Assembly (NCBI GenBank): GCA_016716005.1
Contig: JADJXE010000001.1
Location: 2,183,001 to 2,247,000 of the forward strand
Length of the DNA stretch: 64,000 nt
From: Acidimicrobiales bacterium
GTDB taxonomy: Bacteria > Actinomycetota > Acidimicrobiia > Acidimicrobiales > JADJXE01
Direction: 5' to 3'
Both the position numbers and the translations under genes were made by a program. The stretch's first letter is position 1, and every line of letters starts with the position of its first letter. The notes under the pieces were generated by a model. It was not told the origin of the DNA and made no database searches. It worked only from the letters and a program-made list of their open reading frames with translations. Positions 27,052-35,842 of the stretch are shown piece after piece.

Positions 27052-28112
27052 CGGAGGACCCCGCCCTCGCCGTCGAGGCGCTCGGCCTCGCCGAGCAGCC
27101 GCAGGTGCTCGAGGTGCGCGTACGTCTCGCTCTCGGCCATGGAGCCCCAGGCCCGTGGCGAGAACACCTCGTGCGACAGGTCCTCCACCGTGGCCGGCCC
27201 CAGATCGGCCGTGGCCCGCCGAAGGGCGTCGAGGCGCTCCTCGTGGTGGCGACGGATCGCCTTGACGCGCTGCCGGGCATCGTCGAAGGGGTGGCCGTGG
27301 GCCGGCAGGACGGTGGTGACCCCGTCGAGCTCGCCGATCCGCTCCAGCGAGGCGAAGAAGGCGGCCAGCGGATCGGCGTCGAGGCCGAGGCCGCCGATGT
27401 GGGGCGTGATGGTGGGGAGCACGTGATCGCCCGAGAGCAGCACGCCCTCGGCCGGGTCGAACAGGCAGAGGTGGTCGGGGGTGTGGCCCGGGGTGTGCAG
27501 CGACACCCACTCGCGCCCGGCCAGGTGGACCACCTCGGCATCGTCGACCCGCCGCGTGGGGGTGGGCCCGGGGAACCACCGGCGCAGCGACCCCCGCATC
27601 AACCCGAACACGACCCGCTGGCGCAGGGGCGGGCGGTGGCGCTGGCCCCCCCACGGGGTCTCCCGCTGCCAGGGGGAACGGCCGGCGCGGGCGCGGGCCG
27701 CCAGCTCGCGGTCGGGGTTGGCGGGCAGCTCGGGAGACTCGTCCTCGCCGGTCTCGTCGGGGTCCCAGAAGGTCCGGAAGCTGCGGTGGGTGACGATCTC
27801 GGCCCCGGTCTCCCGGCGGAGGCGCCCGGCCCCGCCGAAGTGGTCGGGGTGGGAGTGGGTGACCACCACGGTGTGGACCCGGCGCAGCGGGACGTCGGCC
27901 CGCTCCAGCCCGGCCCGGAGCGCCTTCCAGGCGGCGGGCCCGGGCAGGCCGGGGTCGACCACGGCCACCCCTCGCCGGTCCTCGAGCACGTAGCAGTTCA
28001 CGTGGCCGAGCCCGGGCAGCGCGATGGGGAGCTGGACCCGTCGCACCCCGGGCGCGACCTCGGTCACGGCCTCGCCGGCCGGCTCCTGCTCCTGGCGGTG
28101 GGGCCGGGTCAT
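27036..28112 (-). CDS. Metallo-beta-lactamase-fold hydrolase
   Basis: A 358-aa soluble hydrolase with the zinc motif HSHPDH (about residue 87), HTPGH (about 213), GDH and PAHGHPF. It has a winged-helix-like C-terminal segment (about 290-358), as in LACTB2-like proteins. The substrate is unknown. ATG 28112 has TAACCT 6 nt upstream and a perfect 16-bp palindrome right behind that, so it is likely repressed by a dimeric regulator. A shorter relative is at 62956. Confidence 0.85.
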   Translation of the reverse strand: MTRPHRQEQEPAGEAVTEVAPGVRRVQLPIALPGLGHVNCYVLEDRRGVAVVDPGLPGPAAWKALRAGLERADVPLRRVHTVVVTHSHPDHFGGAGRLRRETGAEIVTHRSFRTFWDPDETGEDESPELPANPDRELAARARAGRSPWQRETPWGGQRHRPPLRQRVVFGLMRGSLRRWFPGPTPTRRVDDAEVVHLAGREWVSLHTPGHTPDHLCLFDPAEGVLLSGDHVLPTITPHIGGLGLDADPLAAFFASLERIGELDGVTTVLPAHGHPFDDARQRVKAIRRHHEERLDALRRATADLGPATVEDLSHEVFSPRAWGSMAESETYAHLEHLRLLGEAERLDGEGGVLRYALR

Positions 28113-28125
28113 CCGGCCAGGTTAC

Positions 28126-28141
28126 TTGACCGCTCGGTCAA
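28126..28141. promoter_or_regulatory. Perfect palindrome, likely TetR-family operator
   Basis: TTGACCG-CT-CGGTCAA is a perfect 7+7 inverted repeat. It abuts the -10 box (28124-28119) of the metallo-hydrolase gene and overlaps the 3' end of orn. The CGGTCAA half-sites resemble operators of TetR-family fatty-acid regulators. No tetR gene is present in the window. Confidence 0.6.
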
Positions 28142-28710
28142 GTCGTCGGGCCGGGCACGGGTGGCACGGGGACGCCCGGGGGGCGGAAGCCGACCCTGCG
28201 GTAGAACCGGAGCTCCTCGACGCTCTCGCGGATGTCGTCGAGGGCGCGGTGGCTCGTCGACTTCTCGGGTCGCCCGGCCATGACCTCGGGGTACCAGCGC
28301 CTCACCAGCTCCTTCACGCTCGAGACGTCGACGGAGCGGTAGTGGAGGTACTCCTCGATGTCGGGGAGGTAGGCGGCCAGGAAGCGTCGGTCCGTCCCGA
28401 TCGAGTTGCCGCACAGCGGCACCGTGCGGGGCTGGGGGACGTGGGCCCGGATGAAGGCCAGGGTGGCCAGGCCGGCCTCGGCGAGACCCGTGGTGCTGGC
28501 CTCGATGGCCGGCAGGAGGCCGCTCTTGGTGTGCATGGTGCGGACGACGTCGTCCATCCCGGCGAGCACCTCGGGTGGTTGGTGCACTACCAGCGCCGGG
28601 CCCTCGGCCACCACCGCGAGGTCGTCGTCGGTGACGAGCGTGGCTATCTCCACGATCGCGTGGCGGGCCGGGTCGAGCCCGGTCATCTCGAGGTCCATCC
28701 ACACCAGCAC
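28138..28710 (-). CDS. orn: Oligoribonuclease
   Basis: A 190-aa DEDDh 3'-5' exonuclease that degrades di- to pentanucleotides, including pGpG from cyclic di-GMP turnover. The N-terminal VWMDLEMTGLD (DxE), the CGNSIGTDRRFL block and SHRALDDIRES (H..D) form the metal site. GTG 28710 begins this N-terminus and has TAGCAT 7 nt upstream (28723-28718). An ATG further upstream at 28749 is in frame but lies beyond that promoter and on top of dut. A GGDEF-EAL gene at 33461 would feed this pathway. Confidence 0.94.
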   Translation of the reverse strand: MLVWMDLEMTGLDPARHAIVEIATLVTDDDLAVVAEGPALVVHQPPEVLAGMDDVVRTMHTKSGLLPAIEASTTGLAEAGLATLAFIRAHVPQPRTVPLCGNSIGTDRRFLAAYLPDIEEYLHYRSVDVSSVKELVRRWYPEVMAGRPEKSTSHRALDDIRESVEELRFYRRVGFRPPGVPVPPVPGPTT

Positions 28711-28717
28711 GGCGGCG

Positions 28718-28740
28718 ATGCTACGGCGCTTCCCTAGGCT
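28718..28740. promoter_or_regulatory. Overlapping divergent promoters of orn and dut
   Basis: TAGCAT (minus strand, 28723-28718) and TAGGCT (plus strand, 28735-28740) lie 7 nt from GTG 28710 and ATG 28748. The start codons are only 37 nt apart, so each -35 region overlaps the other gene's -10. Confidence 0.55.
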
Positions 28741-28747
28741 GGCCGCC

Positions 28748-29185
28748 ATGCTCGACCTGCCCGTGCTCCTCCTCGACCCCGACCTGCCGCTGCCGTCCTA
28801 CGCGCACCCGGGCGACGCCGGGGCCGACCTGGTGGCCCGGGAGGGGGCGGTGCTGGCGCCCGGAGGGGGACGCGCCCTGGTGCCCACCGGGGTCGCGCTC
28901 GCCATCCCCGCGGGCTACGCCGGCTTCGTGCAGCCCCGCTCCGGCCTGGCGCTCCGCCACGGGGTGACGTGCCTGAACACGCCCGGTCTCATCGACGCCG
29001 GGTACCGCGACGAGATCAAGGTGATCCTGGTCAACCTCGACCCGGTCGAGCCCTACGAGGTGCACCGCGGCGACCGGATCGCCCAGCTGGTGATCCAGCG
29101 GGTCGAGCACGTGGCCTTCCAGCCGGTGGTCGCGCTGCCCGACTCGTCACGAGGGCTCGGCGGGTTCGGCCACACCGGGCGCTGA
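28748..29185 (+). CDS. dut: dUTP diphosphatase
   Basis: A 145-aa trimeric dUTPase that hydrolyses dUTP to dUMP, keeping uracil out of DNA. Conserved motifs are DAGADL (motif 1), PRSGLA (2), TPGLIDAGYRDEI (3), GDRIAQLVI (4) and the C-terminal RGLGGFGHTG (5). Length is standard. ATG 28748 lies 7 nt after TAGGCT. The last 39 nt overlap the opposing YibE/F gene. Confidence 0.97.
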   Translation: MLDLPVLLLDPDLPLPSYAHPGDAGADLVAREGAVLAPGGGRALVPTGVALAIPAGYAGFVQPRSGLALRHGVTCLNTPGLIDAGYRDEIKVILVNLDPVEPYEVHRGDRIAQLVIQRVEHVAFQPVVALPDSSRGLGGFGHTGR

Positions 29186-30406
29186 CGCCGGCCGGCGCCC
29201 GGCGAGCACCAGGGCAGCCAGGCCGGTGGTGATCGGCACCGCCGCCACCAGGCCGATGCTCCCGACGAGGGTCCGCACGACCTCGACGGCCACGACCTCG
29301 CCGGTGATGATCTCGCCCAGCGGGCGACTCGCCTGGGTGAAGAGCAGCAGCAGCGGCAGGGACGCCCCCGCGTAGGCGAGCACCAGGGTGTTCACCGTCG
29401 AGGAGATGTGGTCGCGGCCGATGCGCAGGGCCGACCGGTACAGCTGGCGGGCGCCGAGCCCGGGGCTGGCCCGGCGCAGCTCCCACACCGCCGACACCTG
29501 GGTGACCGTGACGTCGTCGAGCACGCCGAGGGAGCCGATGACGATGCCGGCCAGCAGGAGCCCCCGCAGGTCGATCTGGTCGGACGACACCTGCAGGTAG
29601 ATGGCCTCCTCGTCGCCGAGCCCGGTGAACCGGGCCAGGGACACGAACACCAGGCCGAGCAGGCCGGTGAGGGCGAGGCTCAGGAAGGTGCCGAGCAGGG
29701 CGGTGGTGGTGCGCGTGTTCACGCCGTGGGCGAGGTAGAGGGCGAGGAAGGCCACCGCCGAGGCGGAGACCAGGGCGACCGCGAGAGGGCTGTCGCCCTC
29801 GAGCAGCGCGGGGAGGGTGAACGCCACCAGCACGAGCAGGCTCAGGGCCAGCCCGGCCAGCGCCCGCAGGCCCTGCCAGCGGCCCAGCACCACGACGGCC
29901 ACCGCGAAGATCACCGCCAGGGCGACGAGCGGCCCGCGGCGCTGGAAGTCGGCGAAGTAGTACTGGAACCCCGGGTCGGCGTCGGGGGCGTAGCCGAGCA
30001 CGATCCGGTCGCCGGCAGCGAGGCCGGGGTTGCTGGCACCGGGGGCGAGCTCGAAGGCGGCGACGTCGCCCTCGGTCGGCCCGTTCGTGATCCGCGCCTC
30101 GATCTCGTCGCACACGACCCCGTCGGAGGGTGCGGTCCCCTGGCAGGGCCCCTCGCGCACCGACGTGACCGTGGCGTCCACGAGCTGTGCCGGGAACCCG
30201 AGCTCTCCGAGGTCGGCGTCGGCCTCGCCCCGGGGCCACAGCAGCACCAGGCCGAGCAGGGTCAGGGCGCCGACCGCGGCCGCGGCGACCAGGAGGGCAC
30301 GCCGTGCCGCCGAGGGTGCGAGCTCGGGCTCGTGACCGTCGCCGTGGGAGTGCGAGTGCGCGTGACCGCCGCCCATGGGGGCAGCATGGCCCATGCCCGC
30401 CGGCAC
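29147..30406 (-). CDS. YibE/F-like membrane protein
   Basis: A 419-aa membrane protein. Residues 1-30 are His-rich (GHAHSHSHGDGH), then one helix, an extracytoplasmic beta-rich domain (about 60-145), and seven helices, as in the YibE/F family of unknown function. GTG 30406 is chosen because GAGGAGG lies 8 nt upstream; ATG 30415 is too close to that site. The His-rich start could bind metal. It follows the CoA-transferase gene by 18 nt, so they are probably co-transcribed. Confidence 0.83.
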   Translation of the reverse strand: MPAGMGHAAPMGGGHAHSHSHGDGHEPELAPSAARRALLVAAAAVGALTLLGLVLLWPRGEADADLGELGFPAQLVDATVTSVREGPCQGTAPSDGVVCDEIEARITNGPTEGDVAAFELAPGASNPGLAAGDRIVLGYAPDADPGFQYYFADFQRRGPLVALAVIFAVAVVVLGRWQGLRALAGLALSLLVLVAFTLPALLEGDSPLAVALVSASAVAFLALYLAHGVNTRTTTALLGTFLSLALTGLLGLVFVSLARFTGLGDEEAIYLQVSSDQIDLRGLLLAGIVIGSLGVLDDVTVTQVSAVWELRRASPGLGARQLYRSALRIGRDHISSTVNTLVLAYAGASLPLLLLFTQASRPLGEIITGEVVAVEVVRTLVGSIGLVAAVPITTGLAALVLAGRRPASAPGVAEPAEPS

Positions 30407-30424
30407 ACGGGCCATGCCTCCTCG

Positions 30425-31663
30425 TCAGTCGGCCAGGCTCCGGGGACGGCGGGCCGACAGGACGCCGTCGGCCAGCAGCCGCTCGAGCTCGGCGGCTCCC
30501 ACGCCCACCTCGGCGAACACCTCACGGTTGTGCTCGCCGCGATAGGCGGGCCGGCCCCGCACCCCGCTGTCGGCGGCCGAGAACCGGATGGGCGAGTCGG
30601 GGATGCGAACGGTCCCCCCGTGGCGGTCGTCGACGTCGACGATCACGCCCCGCTCACGGGCCCACTCGGTCTCGGCCACCTCGGCGACCGAGCGCACCAC
30701 CCCCAGGGCCAGGTCCTCGGCCGCGAAGGCCTCGACCAGGAGGTCGAGGTCGTCGAACGACGACGTGAACTCGCAGAGGGCGTCGACGACGACGTCGAGG
30801 TGCTCGCGCCGGCCGGCCACCGTCTGGAGGCGGGGATCGTCGAGCAGGTCGCGCCGACCCATCACGGTGCAGTAGCGCTCGAACGTCCCCCGGCTCGCCG
30901 GGTGCCCGCTCACCGTGACCAGGTGGCCCTCGCCGGTCGGCAGCACGGGGTAGTCGCCGGGCGCGAACGAGGGCACCTCGTCGACCACGTCGATGCCGCT
31001 CAGCGGGTGGTGCGCGTGCTCGTTGACCGACAGCAGGGTCTCGGCCATCGACACCTCGACCCGCTGCCCCAGCCCGGTGCGCTCCCGCTGGTAGAGCGCA
31101 GCGAGGATGCCGGCCAGGCACTCCAGGGCCGTGTACACGTCGCCATGGGAGTGCGGATCGTTGCGGGGACGGCCCCCGTGGGCCTCGGCCGTGGCGTGGG
31201 TCATGCCGGCCTCGGCCTGCACGACCACGGCATAGGCGCGGCGCTGGGCCCAGGGCCCGGTGCCGCCGAACCCTGTGATCGACGCGTACACGAGCCGCGG
31301 GTTCTGGGCTGCCAGCACGGTGTGGCCGAGACCCAGGCGATCCATCACCCCCGGACGGAAGTTCTCGACCAGCACGTCGGCGGTGGCGGCGAGGCGGCGG
31401 AAGAGCGCCACGCCCTCGCGGCGGTGGAGGTCGAGCGACACGTTGCGCTTGCCGCAGTTCTGCTGGACGAAGTACGTCGCCAGCGAGCCGACCCGCGGGA
31501 ACGAGAAGCGGGTGAGGTCCCCCTCGGGTGGCTCCACCTTGATGACGTCGGCGCCCAGGTCGGCGAGCATCCGGCCGCAGTGCGGCCCGGACAGCACCCG
31601 GCTGAGATCGAGCACGCGCAGGCCGGTGAGCGGGCCGTCGCCCCGGGCCACCTCCCGGCTCAT
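30425..31663 (-). CDS. CaiB/BaiF family (class III) CoA-transferase
   Basis: A 412-aa enzyme that moves CoA between acyl groups. The N-terminal GLRVLDLSRVLSGPHCGRMLADLGADVIKVE block and the GDVYTALECLAGILAALYQRE region with the catalytic Asp are characteristic. ATG 31663 overlaps the stop of the dienelactone hydrolase gene as ATGA. The acyl substrate is unknown; context with the hydrolase and the SDR at 32510 suggests catabolism of a carboxylic acid. Confidence 0.92.
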   Translation of the reverse strand: MSREVARGDGPLTGLRVLDLSRVLSGPHCGRMLADLGADVIKVEPPEGDLTRFSFPRVGSLATYFVQQNCGKRNVSLDLHRREGVALFRRLAATADVLVENFRPGVMDRLGLGHTVLAAQNPRLVYASITGFGGTGPWAQRRAYAVVVQAEAGMTHATAEAHGGRPRNDPHSHGDVYTALECLAGILAALYQRERTGLGQRVEVSMAETLLSVNEHAHHPLSGIDVVDEVPSFAPGDYPVLPTGEGHLVTVSGHPASRGTFERYCTVMGRRDLLDDPRLQTVAGRREHLDVVVDALCEFTSSFDDLDLLVEAFAAEDLALGVVRSVAEVAETEWARERGVIVDVDDRHGGTVRIPDSPIRFSAADSGVRGRPAYRGEHNREVFAEVGVGAAELERLLADGVLSARRPRSLAD

Positions 31664-32391
31664 CCCACGGGCCCCGCCGGGCCGAGGAAGCGCTCGAACC
31701 AGGCGAGGGTCCGGGCCCAGGCGTCGGCGGCCGAGCGGGGCTCGTACGAGGCCCGGGCGTCGCAGTGGAAGCCGTGCCCGGCGGCGGGGTAGCGCACGAT
31801 CTCGGTCGGAACGGCGGCCGCCGCCGAGGCGGCGCGGAGGGCCTCCACGTCGGCCGTGGGGATCTGGGTGTCGAGGTCGCCGAAGAGCCCGAGGAACGGC
31901 GTCCGCAGGGCACCGGCCTCGCCGATCAGCGGGGGGAAGCCGGGGAGGCCGCGCCCGACGATCCCGCCTCCGTAGAAGCCGACGGCCGCGCCGAGGGCGC
32001 GCCGGACGGCCGCCAGGAAGGCGAAGCGGCCGCCGATGCAGAAGCCCACCACCCCGATGCGGCGGTCGTCCCATCCGGCGGACCGGAGGTGCGCCAGGGT
32101 GGCGTCGAGGTCGACCAGCACGGCGGCGTCGTCGAGCCCCGCGAACAGCTCGAGCACGGCGGGCATGTCGCCGTACGCGGCGGTGCCACCCCCGGCCCGG
32201 TGGAAGAGCGCCGGGGCGACCCCGTGGTAGCCGGCCTCGGCCACCCTCCGGGTGACGTCCTCGATGTGGTCGTTCACCCCGAAGGCCTCCTGCACGACCA
32301 CGACGGCGCCGCGGGCGTGGCCGTCGGGCGTGGCCTCGTAGACCGGGAGCCGGCCGTCAGGGGTGGGGAGCTCGATCGTCTGCGCGGGCAC
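31660..32391 (-). CDS. Dienelactone hydrolase family protein
   Basis: A 243-aa alpha/beta hydrolase. The nucleophile is Cys in GFCIGGRFAF, with Asp in GDLDTQIP and His in GHGFHCD, the DLH-type Cys-Asp-His triad. GTG 32391 lies 8 nt after TACGCT (32405-32400), implying a leaderless message, and the gene is coupled to the CoA-transferase. It could open a lactone or cleave an ester in the same route. Confidence 0.9.
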   Translation of the reverse strand: MPAQTIELPTPDGRLPVYEATPDGHARGAVVVVQEAFGVNDHIEDVTRRVAEAGYHGVAPALFHRAGGGTAAYGDMPAVLELFAGLDDAAVLVDLDATLAHLRSAGWDDRRIGVVGFCIGGRFAFLAAVRRALGAAVGFYGGGIVGRGLPGFPPLIGEAGALRTPFLGLFGDLDTQIPTADVEALRAASAAAAVPTEIVRYPAAGHGFHCDARASYEPRSAADAWARTLAWFERFLGPAGPVG

Positions 32392-32509
32392 GGGCCGCGA
32401 GCGTAGGGTGCCGTCGCCCCGCCCGTGCGGTCCGAGGGGCCTGCCCCGAAGCGCCGTCCCGATCCACCGCGCGACGCGGTGCGCACCACCTGACAGAGGA
32501 GGACCGTCG

Positions 32510-33349
32510 ATGACCGAGCTCCCCCTGGCCGGCCGAGGCGCCCTGGTCACCGGAGGTGGCAGTGGGATCGGGCTGGCCGTGGCCCGTCGCCTGGTCGCCG
32601 ACGGGGCCGCGGTGACGATCGGTGGGCGCAGCGAGGAGCGCCTCCGGGTGGCGGCCGAGCAGCTGGGCGCGTCGGCGCCGCCGGGGATCCCTGTGGGTTG
32701 GGTCGTGGTCGACGTGGCCGACGAGGAGCAGGTGCGGTCGGCCGTCGCCGCCGCGGCCGAGCCGGCAGGCGGGCTCCACCTGGCCGCGCTGGCTGCGGGC
32801 ACGGGCACGCTCGGGCCGCTGGTGGTCACCCCCGTCGACGCCTGGCGGGCGGTGCTCGAGACGAACCTCACGGGGGCGTTCCTCTGCATCAAGCACGCCG
32901 CGCCGGCCATGGTCCGGGCCGGCGGGGGTGCCATCGTGGCCGTCTCCTCCATCGCCGGGCCGCTCACCCACCGCTACATGGGCGCCTACGCCGTGAGCAA
33001 GACCGGGCTCGAATCGCTGGTGCGCAACGCCGCCGACGAGCTGGGTCGGGCCGGGGTGCGGGTCAACGCCGTGCGCCCGGGTCTGGTGCCGACGGAGCTG
33101 TCGGCGGCGCTGGCCGGCGACGAGGCCATCCGTGCCGACTACCTGGCCCAGATGCCCCTCGCCCGGCTGGGCACCCCCGACGACGTGGCGAACGGCGTGC
33201 GCTACCTGCTCGGGCCGGAGTCGGCATGGGTGACGGGCCAGTGCCTCGCCATCGACGGCGGTCACACGCTGCGCCGCGGGCCCGACCTCGAGGCCGTGGC
33301 GCGGCTGCTCTTCGGCGACGACGCGGTCGAGGGGCGCGGCGCCCCCTGA
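32510..33349 (+). CDS. Short-chain dehydrogenase/reductase
   Basis: A 279-aa SDR. The cofactor motif TGGGSGIG is near residue 14, the active-site Ser in VSSIAG, and the YAVSK motif near residue 164. An extra C-terminal 25 residues follow the usual IDGGHTLRRG end. ATG 32510 has AGAGGAGG 7 nt upstream, one of the clearest ribosome sites here. It is divergent from the dienelactone hydrolase/CoA-transferase pair. The substrate is unknown. Confidence 0.92.
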   Translation: MTELPLAGRGALVTGGGSGIGLAVARRLVADGAAVTIGGRSEERLRVAAEQLGASAPPGIPVGWVVVDVADEEQVRSAVAAAAEPAGGLHLAALAAGTGTLGPLVVTPVDAWRAVLETNLTGAFLCIKHAAPAMVRAGGGAIVAVSSIAGPLTHRYMGAYAVSKTGLESLVRNAADELGRAGVRVNAVRPGLVPTELSAALAGDEAIRADYLAQMPLARLGTPDDVANGVRYLLGPESAWVTGQCLAIDGGHTLRRGPDLEAVARLLFGDDAVEGRGAP

Positions 33350-33460
33350 TCCTCGCCAGGGGCCGGGGTGCCCGGCGCCGCTCAACTTCCCCGACCCCGC
33401 GGCCGATGGGCACTCGATGGCCGGGACGGGCGCGTCGCGCCGCCGGCGTGGAGGGTGCGC

Positions 33461-35842
33461 GTGGCCTCACGGGAGCCGAGCGAGCCGGGAGGGCCGGGGC
33501 CGACGCCTCGGCCCGCGCCCCGCGCCCGGTCCGGCCGGGCCGTGGTCGCGGCCACGGGCGCCGCCGGGGTGCTGGCCGCGACCGCCACCTGGTTCGAGGC
33601 CGGCGGCGAGGGGTTCGGCAACCCCGCACTCCTGCTCACCTTCACGGCCCTGCTGGCGCTCAGCTGGGCGTTCCCCCTGCTCCTGCCCAAGAACGACGAG
33701 ACCGAGGGCTTCCAGCTCGACGAGGCCTTCTTCGTGGCGTCGGCGCTGCTCCTGCCGCCGTGCGGCACGGTGGCGGTGTTCCTGGTGGGCGTGCTCGCGG
33801 GGCTGACCGTCCGGCGGACCCCGTGGCCGAAGGTGGTGTTCAACGTCGGTCAGGTCACGGCCGCGGCCTCGCTGGGGGTCGCCGCGGTCCACCTGCTCCG
33901 CCCGGGCCCGCTCGAGGTGGGATCGCCCTTCGCGCTGCTCGCCATCGTGGCCGGCGCCCTGGTGTTCCTCGTCGTGAACACCGGGCTGGTGGCCGCCGTG
34001 GTCGCAACCACCGAGGGGACCTCCGTCCGGGCGACGGTGCTCGACGGTCTGGGCGCTCGGTTGCTGCAGTGGGCGAGCGCCATCTCCATCGGGCTCCTGG
34101 CCGGCCTTGGGGGCTCGGCCTACGCCTGGGCGCCGCTGTTCGCGGTGCTCCCCATGGGCATGGTGCACGTCGTGCTGGCCGAGCACCTGCGGGCGGCTCG
34201 CGACCGCCAACGCGTCGACGGGCTCTTCCGCACCGCAGTGCAGGCCCACGCCAGCGTGCGGACCGACGACGTGGTCGCGGCGCTCACCCGGTCGGCGGAG
34301 GAGCTGCTCCGGTGCCGGTCGTCGCGCGTCGGGCACGACCCGCCCGGGAGCGGCGAGCGAGGGGCCATGGTGTCGGCCGGCGGCGGCGAGCAGTGGCTCG
34401 TCGTGGCCGATCGGCGGGGGACGGAGCCCTTCGGCGAGCAGGACGACCGGCTGCTCGAAGCCATCGCCGCGGTGGGGTCGTCCGCCCTCGAGAACGCGCA
34501 CCTGGTCGAGGAGATCCGCCACCAGGCGACCCACGACCGCCTCACCGGGTTGCCGAACCAGCTGCTGTTCGACGACCGCGTGACCCAGGCGGTGGCCCGG
34601 GCCCGGCGCCTCCGCGAGCAGCTCGCCCTGCTCGTGCTCGACCTCGATGCCTTCAAGAAGGTGAACGAGAGCCGCAACCACCAGGCCGGCGACGAACTGC
34701 TCCGGCAGGTGGCGGCCCGGCTGCGGCGCGCGGCGCGCGAGTCGGACACGGTGGCCCGCATGAGCGGCGACCACTTCACGGTGCTGCTGCCCGGCGTGGG
34801 TTCACCCGAGACGGCGCTGGTCGTCGCCGAGAAGCTGCTGGCCGAGCTCCGGCGGCCCTTCGTGCTCGACGACGGCCACGAGCTGTTCATGAGCGCCAGC
34901 CTCGGCATCGCCCTGTTCCCGGCGCACGGCGACGACGGCGCCGGGCTGCTGCGGAACGCCGACAGCGCCATGCACCAGGCCAAGGAGGCGGGCGGCGACG
35001 ACCTGCGCCTGTACGACGTCGGCATGAACCGGGAGGCCCGCCAGCGGGTGGCCCGCGAGACCGAGCTGCACAACGCGCTGGCGCGGCGCGAGCTGCGCGT
35101 GGTGTACCAGCCGCAGGTCGATCTGCGCACCCACCGGATCATCGGCGTGGAGGCCCTGGTCCGCTGGGAGCACCCCGAGCACGGCCTGCTGGCGCCCGTC
35201 GAGTTCGTGCCCCTGGCCGAGCAGTCCGGCCTGATCGTGGAGGTCGACGCCTTCGTGCTGCGCGCCGCCTGCCGCCAGGCCCGGGCCTGGAGCGACGCCG
35301 GGCTGCCGCCGGTGCGCATGGCCGTGAACCTCTCGGGGCGCCACTTCCACGGAGGTCAGCGCCTGGTCGGCATGGTGACCGACGCGCTCGAGGCCGCGGC
35401 ACTGGATCCGGCCATGCTCGAGGTGGAGATCACCGAGGGGCTGGCGGTGCGCGAGAGCCAGGGGGCGTTCGAGGTGCTGGCCCGGCTGCGCGACGCCGGC
35501 GTCCACATCGCCATCGACGACTTCGGCACCGGCTACTCGGCACTGGCCCGGATGCACCGGTTCCCCGTCGACCGCCTCAAGATCGACCGCTCCTTCGTGA
35601 ACACCATCACCGCGGCCGACGGGAACGCACCGCTGGTGTCGGCCTTCCTCGGCATCGCCCGGGGGTTGCGGCTGGGGGTGATCGCCGAGGGGGTGGAGAC
35701 GGTGGAGCAGGCCGCCTTCCTCCGCCGCCACGGCTGCCACGAGGCCCAGGGCTTCCTCTTCAGCCGGCCGGTCGACCCGGACGAGGTCGCCCGGCTCCTG
35801 CGGTCGCCCTCGCTCGGGCTCCACGTCGGGCACCAGGGGTGA
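33461..35842 (+). CDS. Membrane-bound GGDEF-EAL protein, GGDEF degenerate
   Basis: A 793-aa cyclic di-GMP protein. Residues about 25-250 contain eight hydrophobic helices (a MASE-like sensor), followed by a short GAF-like region (about 265-350), a GGDEF domain (about 355-510) and an EAL domain (about 525-775). The GGDEF active site reads SGDHF, so cyclase activity is unlikely. The EAL side keeps EALVRW, the DDFGTGYS loop and EGVET, so phosphodiesterase activity is likely. GTG 33461 follows GGAGGG. Pairs functionally with orn, which clears pGpG. Confidence 0.9.
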   Translation: MASREPSEPGGPGPTPRPAPRARSGRAVVAATGAAGVLAATATWFEAGGEGFGNPALLLTFTALLALSWAFPLLLPKNDETEGFQLDEAFFVASALLLPPCGTVAVFLVGVLAGLTVRRTPWPKVVFNVGQVTAAASLGVAAVHLLRPGPLEVGSPFALLAIVAGALVFLVVNTGLVAAVVATTEGTSVRATVLDGLGARLLQWASAISIGLLAGLGGSAYAWAPLFAVLPMGMVHVVLAEHLRAARDRQRVDGLFRTAVQAHASVRTDDVVAALTRSAEELLRCRSSRVGHDPPGSGERGAMVSAGGGEQWLVVADRRGTEPFGEQDDRLLEAIAAVGSSALENAHLVEEIRHQATHDRLTGLPNQLLFDDRVTQAVARARRLREQLALLVLDLDAFKKVNESRNHQAGDELLRQVAARLRRAARESDTVARMSGDHFTVLLPGVGSPETALVVAEKLLAELRRPFVLDDGHELFMSASLGIALFPAHGDDGAGLLRNADSAMHQAKEAGGDDLRLYDVGMNREARQRVARETELHNALARRELRVVYQPQVDLRTHRIIGVEALVRWEHPEHGLLAPVEFVPLAEQSGLIVEVDAFVLRAACRQARAWSDAGLPPVRMAVNLSGRHFHGGQRLVGMVTDALEAAALDPAMLEVEITEGLAVRESQGAFEVLARLRDAGVHIAIDDFGTGYSALARMHRFPVDRLKIDRSFVNTITAADGNAPLVSAFLGIARGLRLGVIAEGVETVEQAAFLRRHGCHEAQGFLFSRPVDPDEVARLLRSPSLGLHVGHQG

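Noticed and set aside
29408..31792. 794-codon plus-strand frame opposite YibE/F and the CoA-transferase
   Set aside because: Antisense shadow; real genes with family motifs lie on the minus strand.
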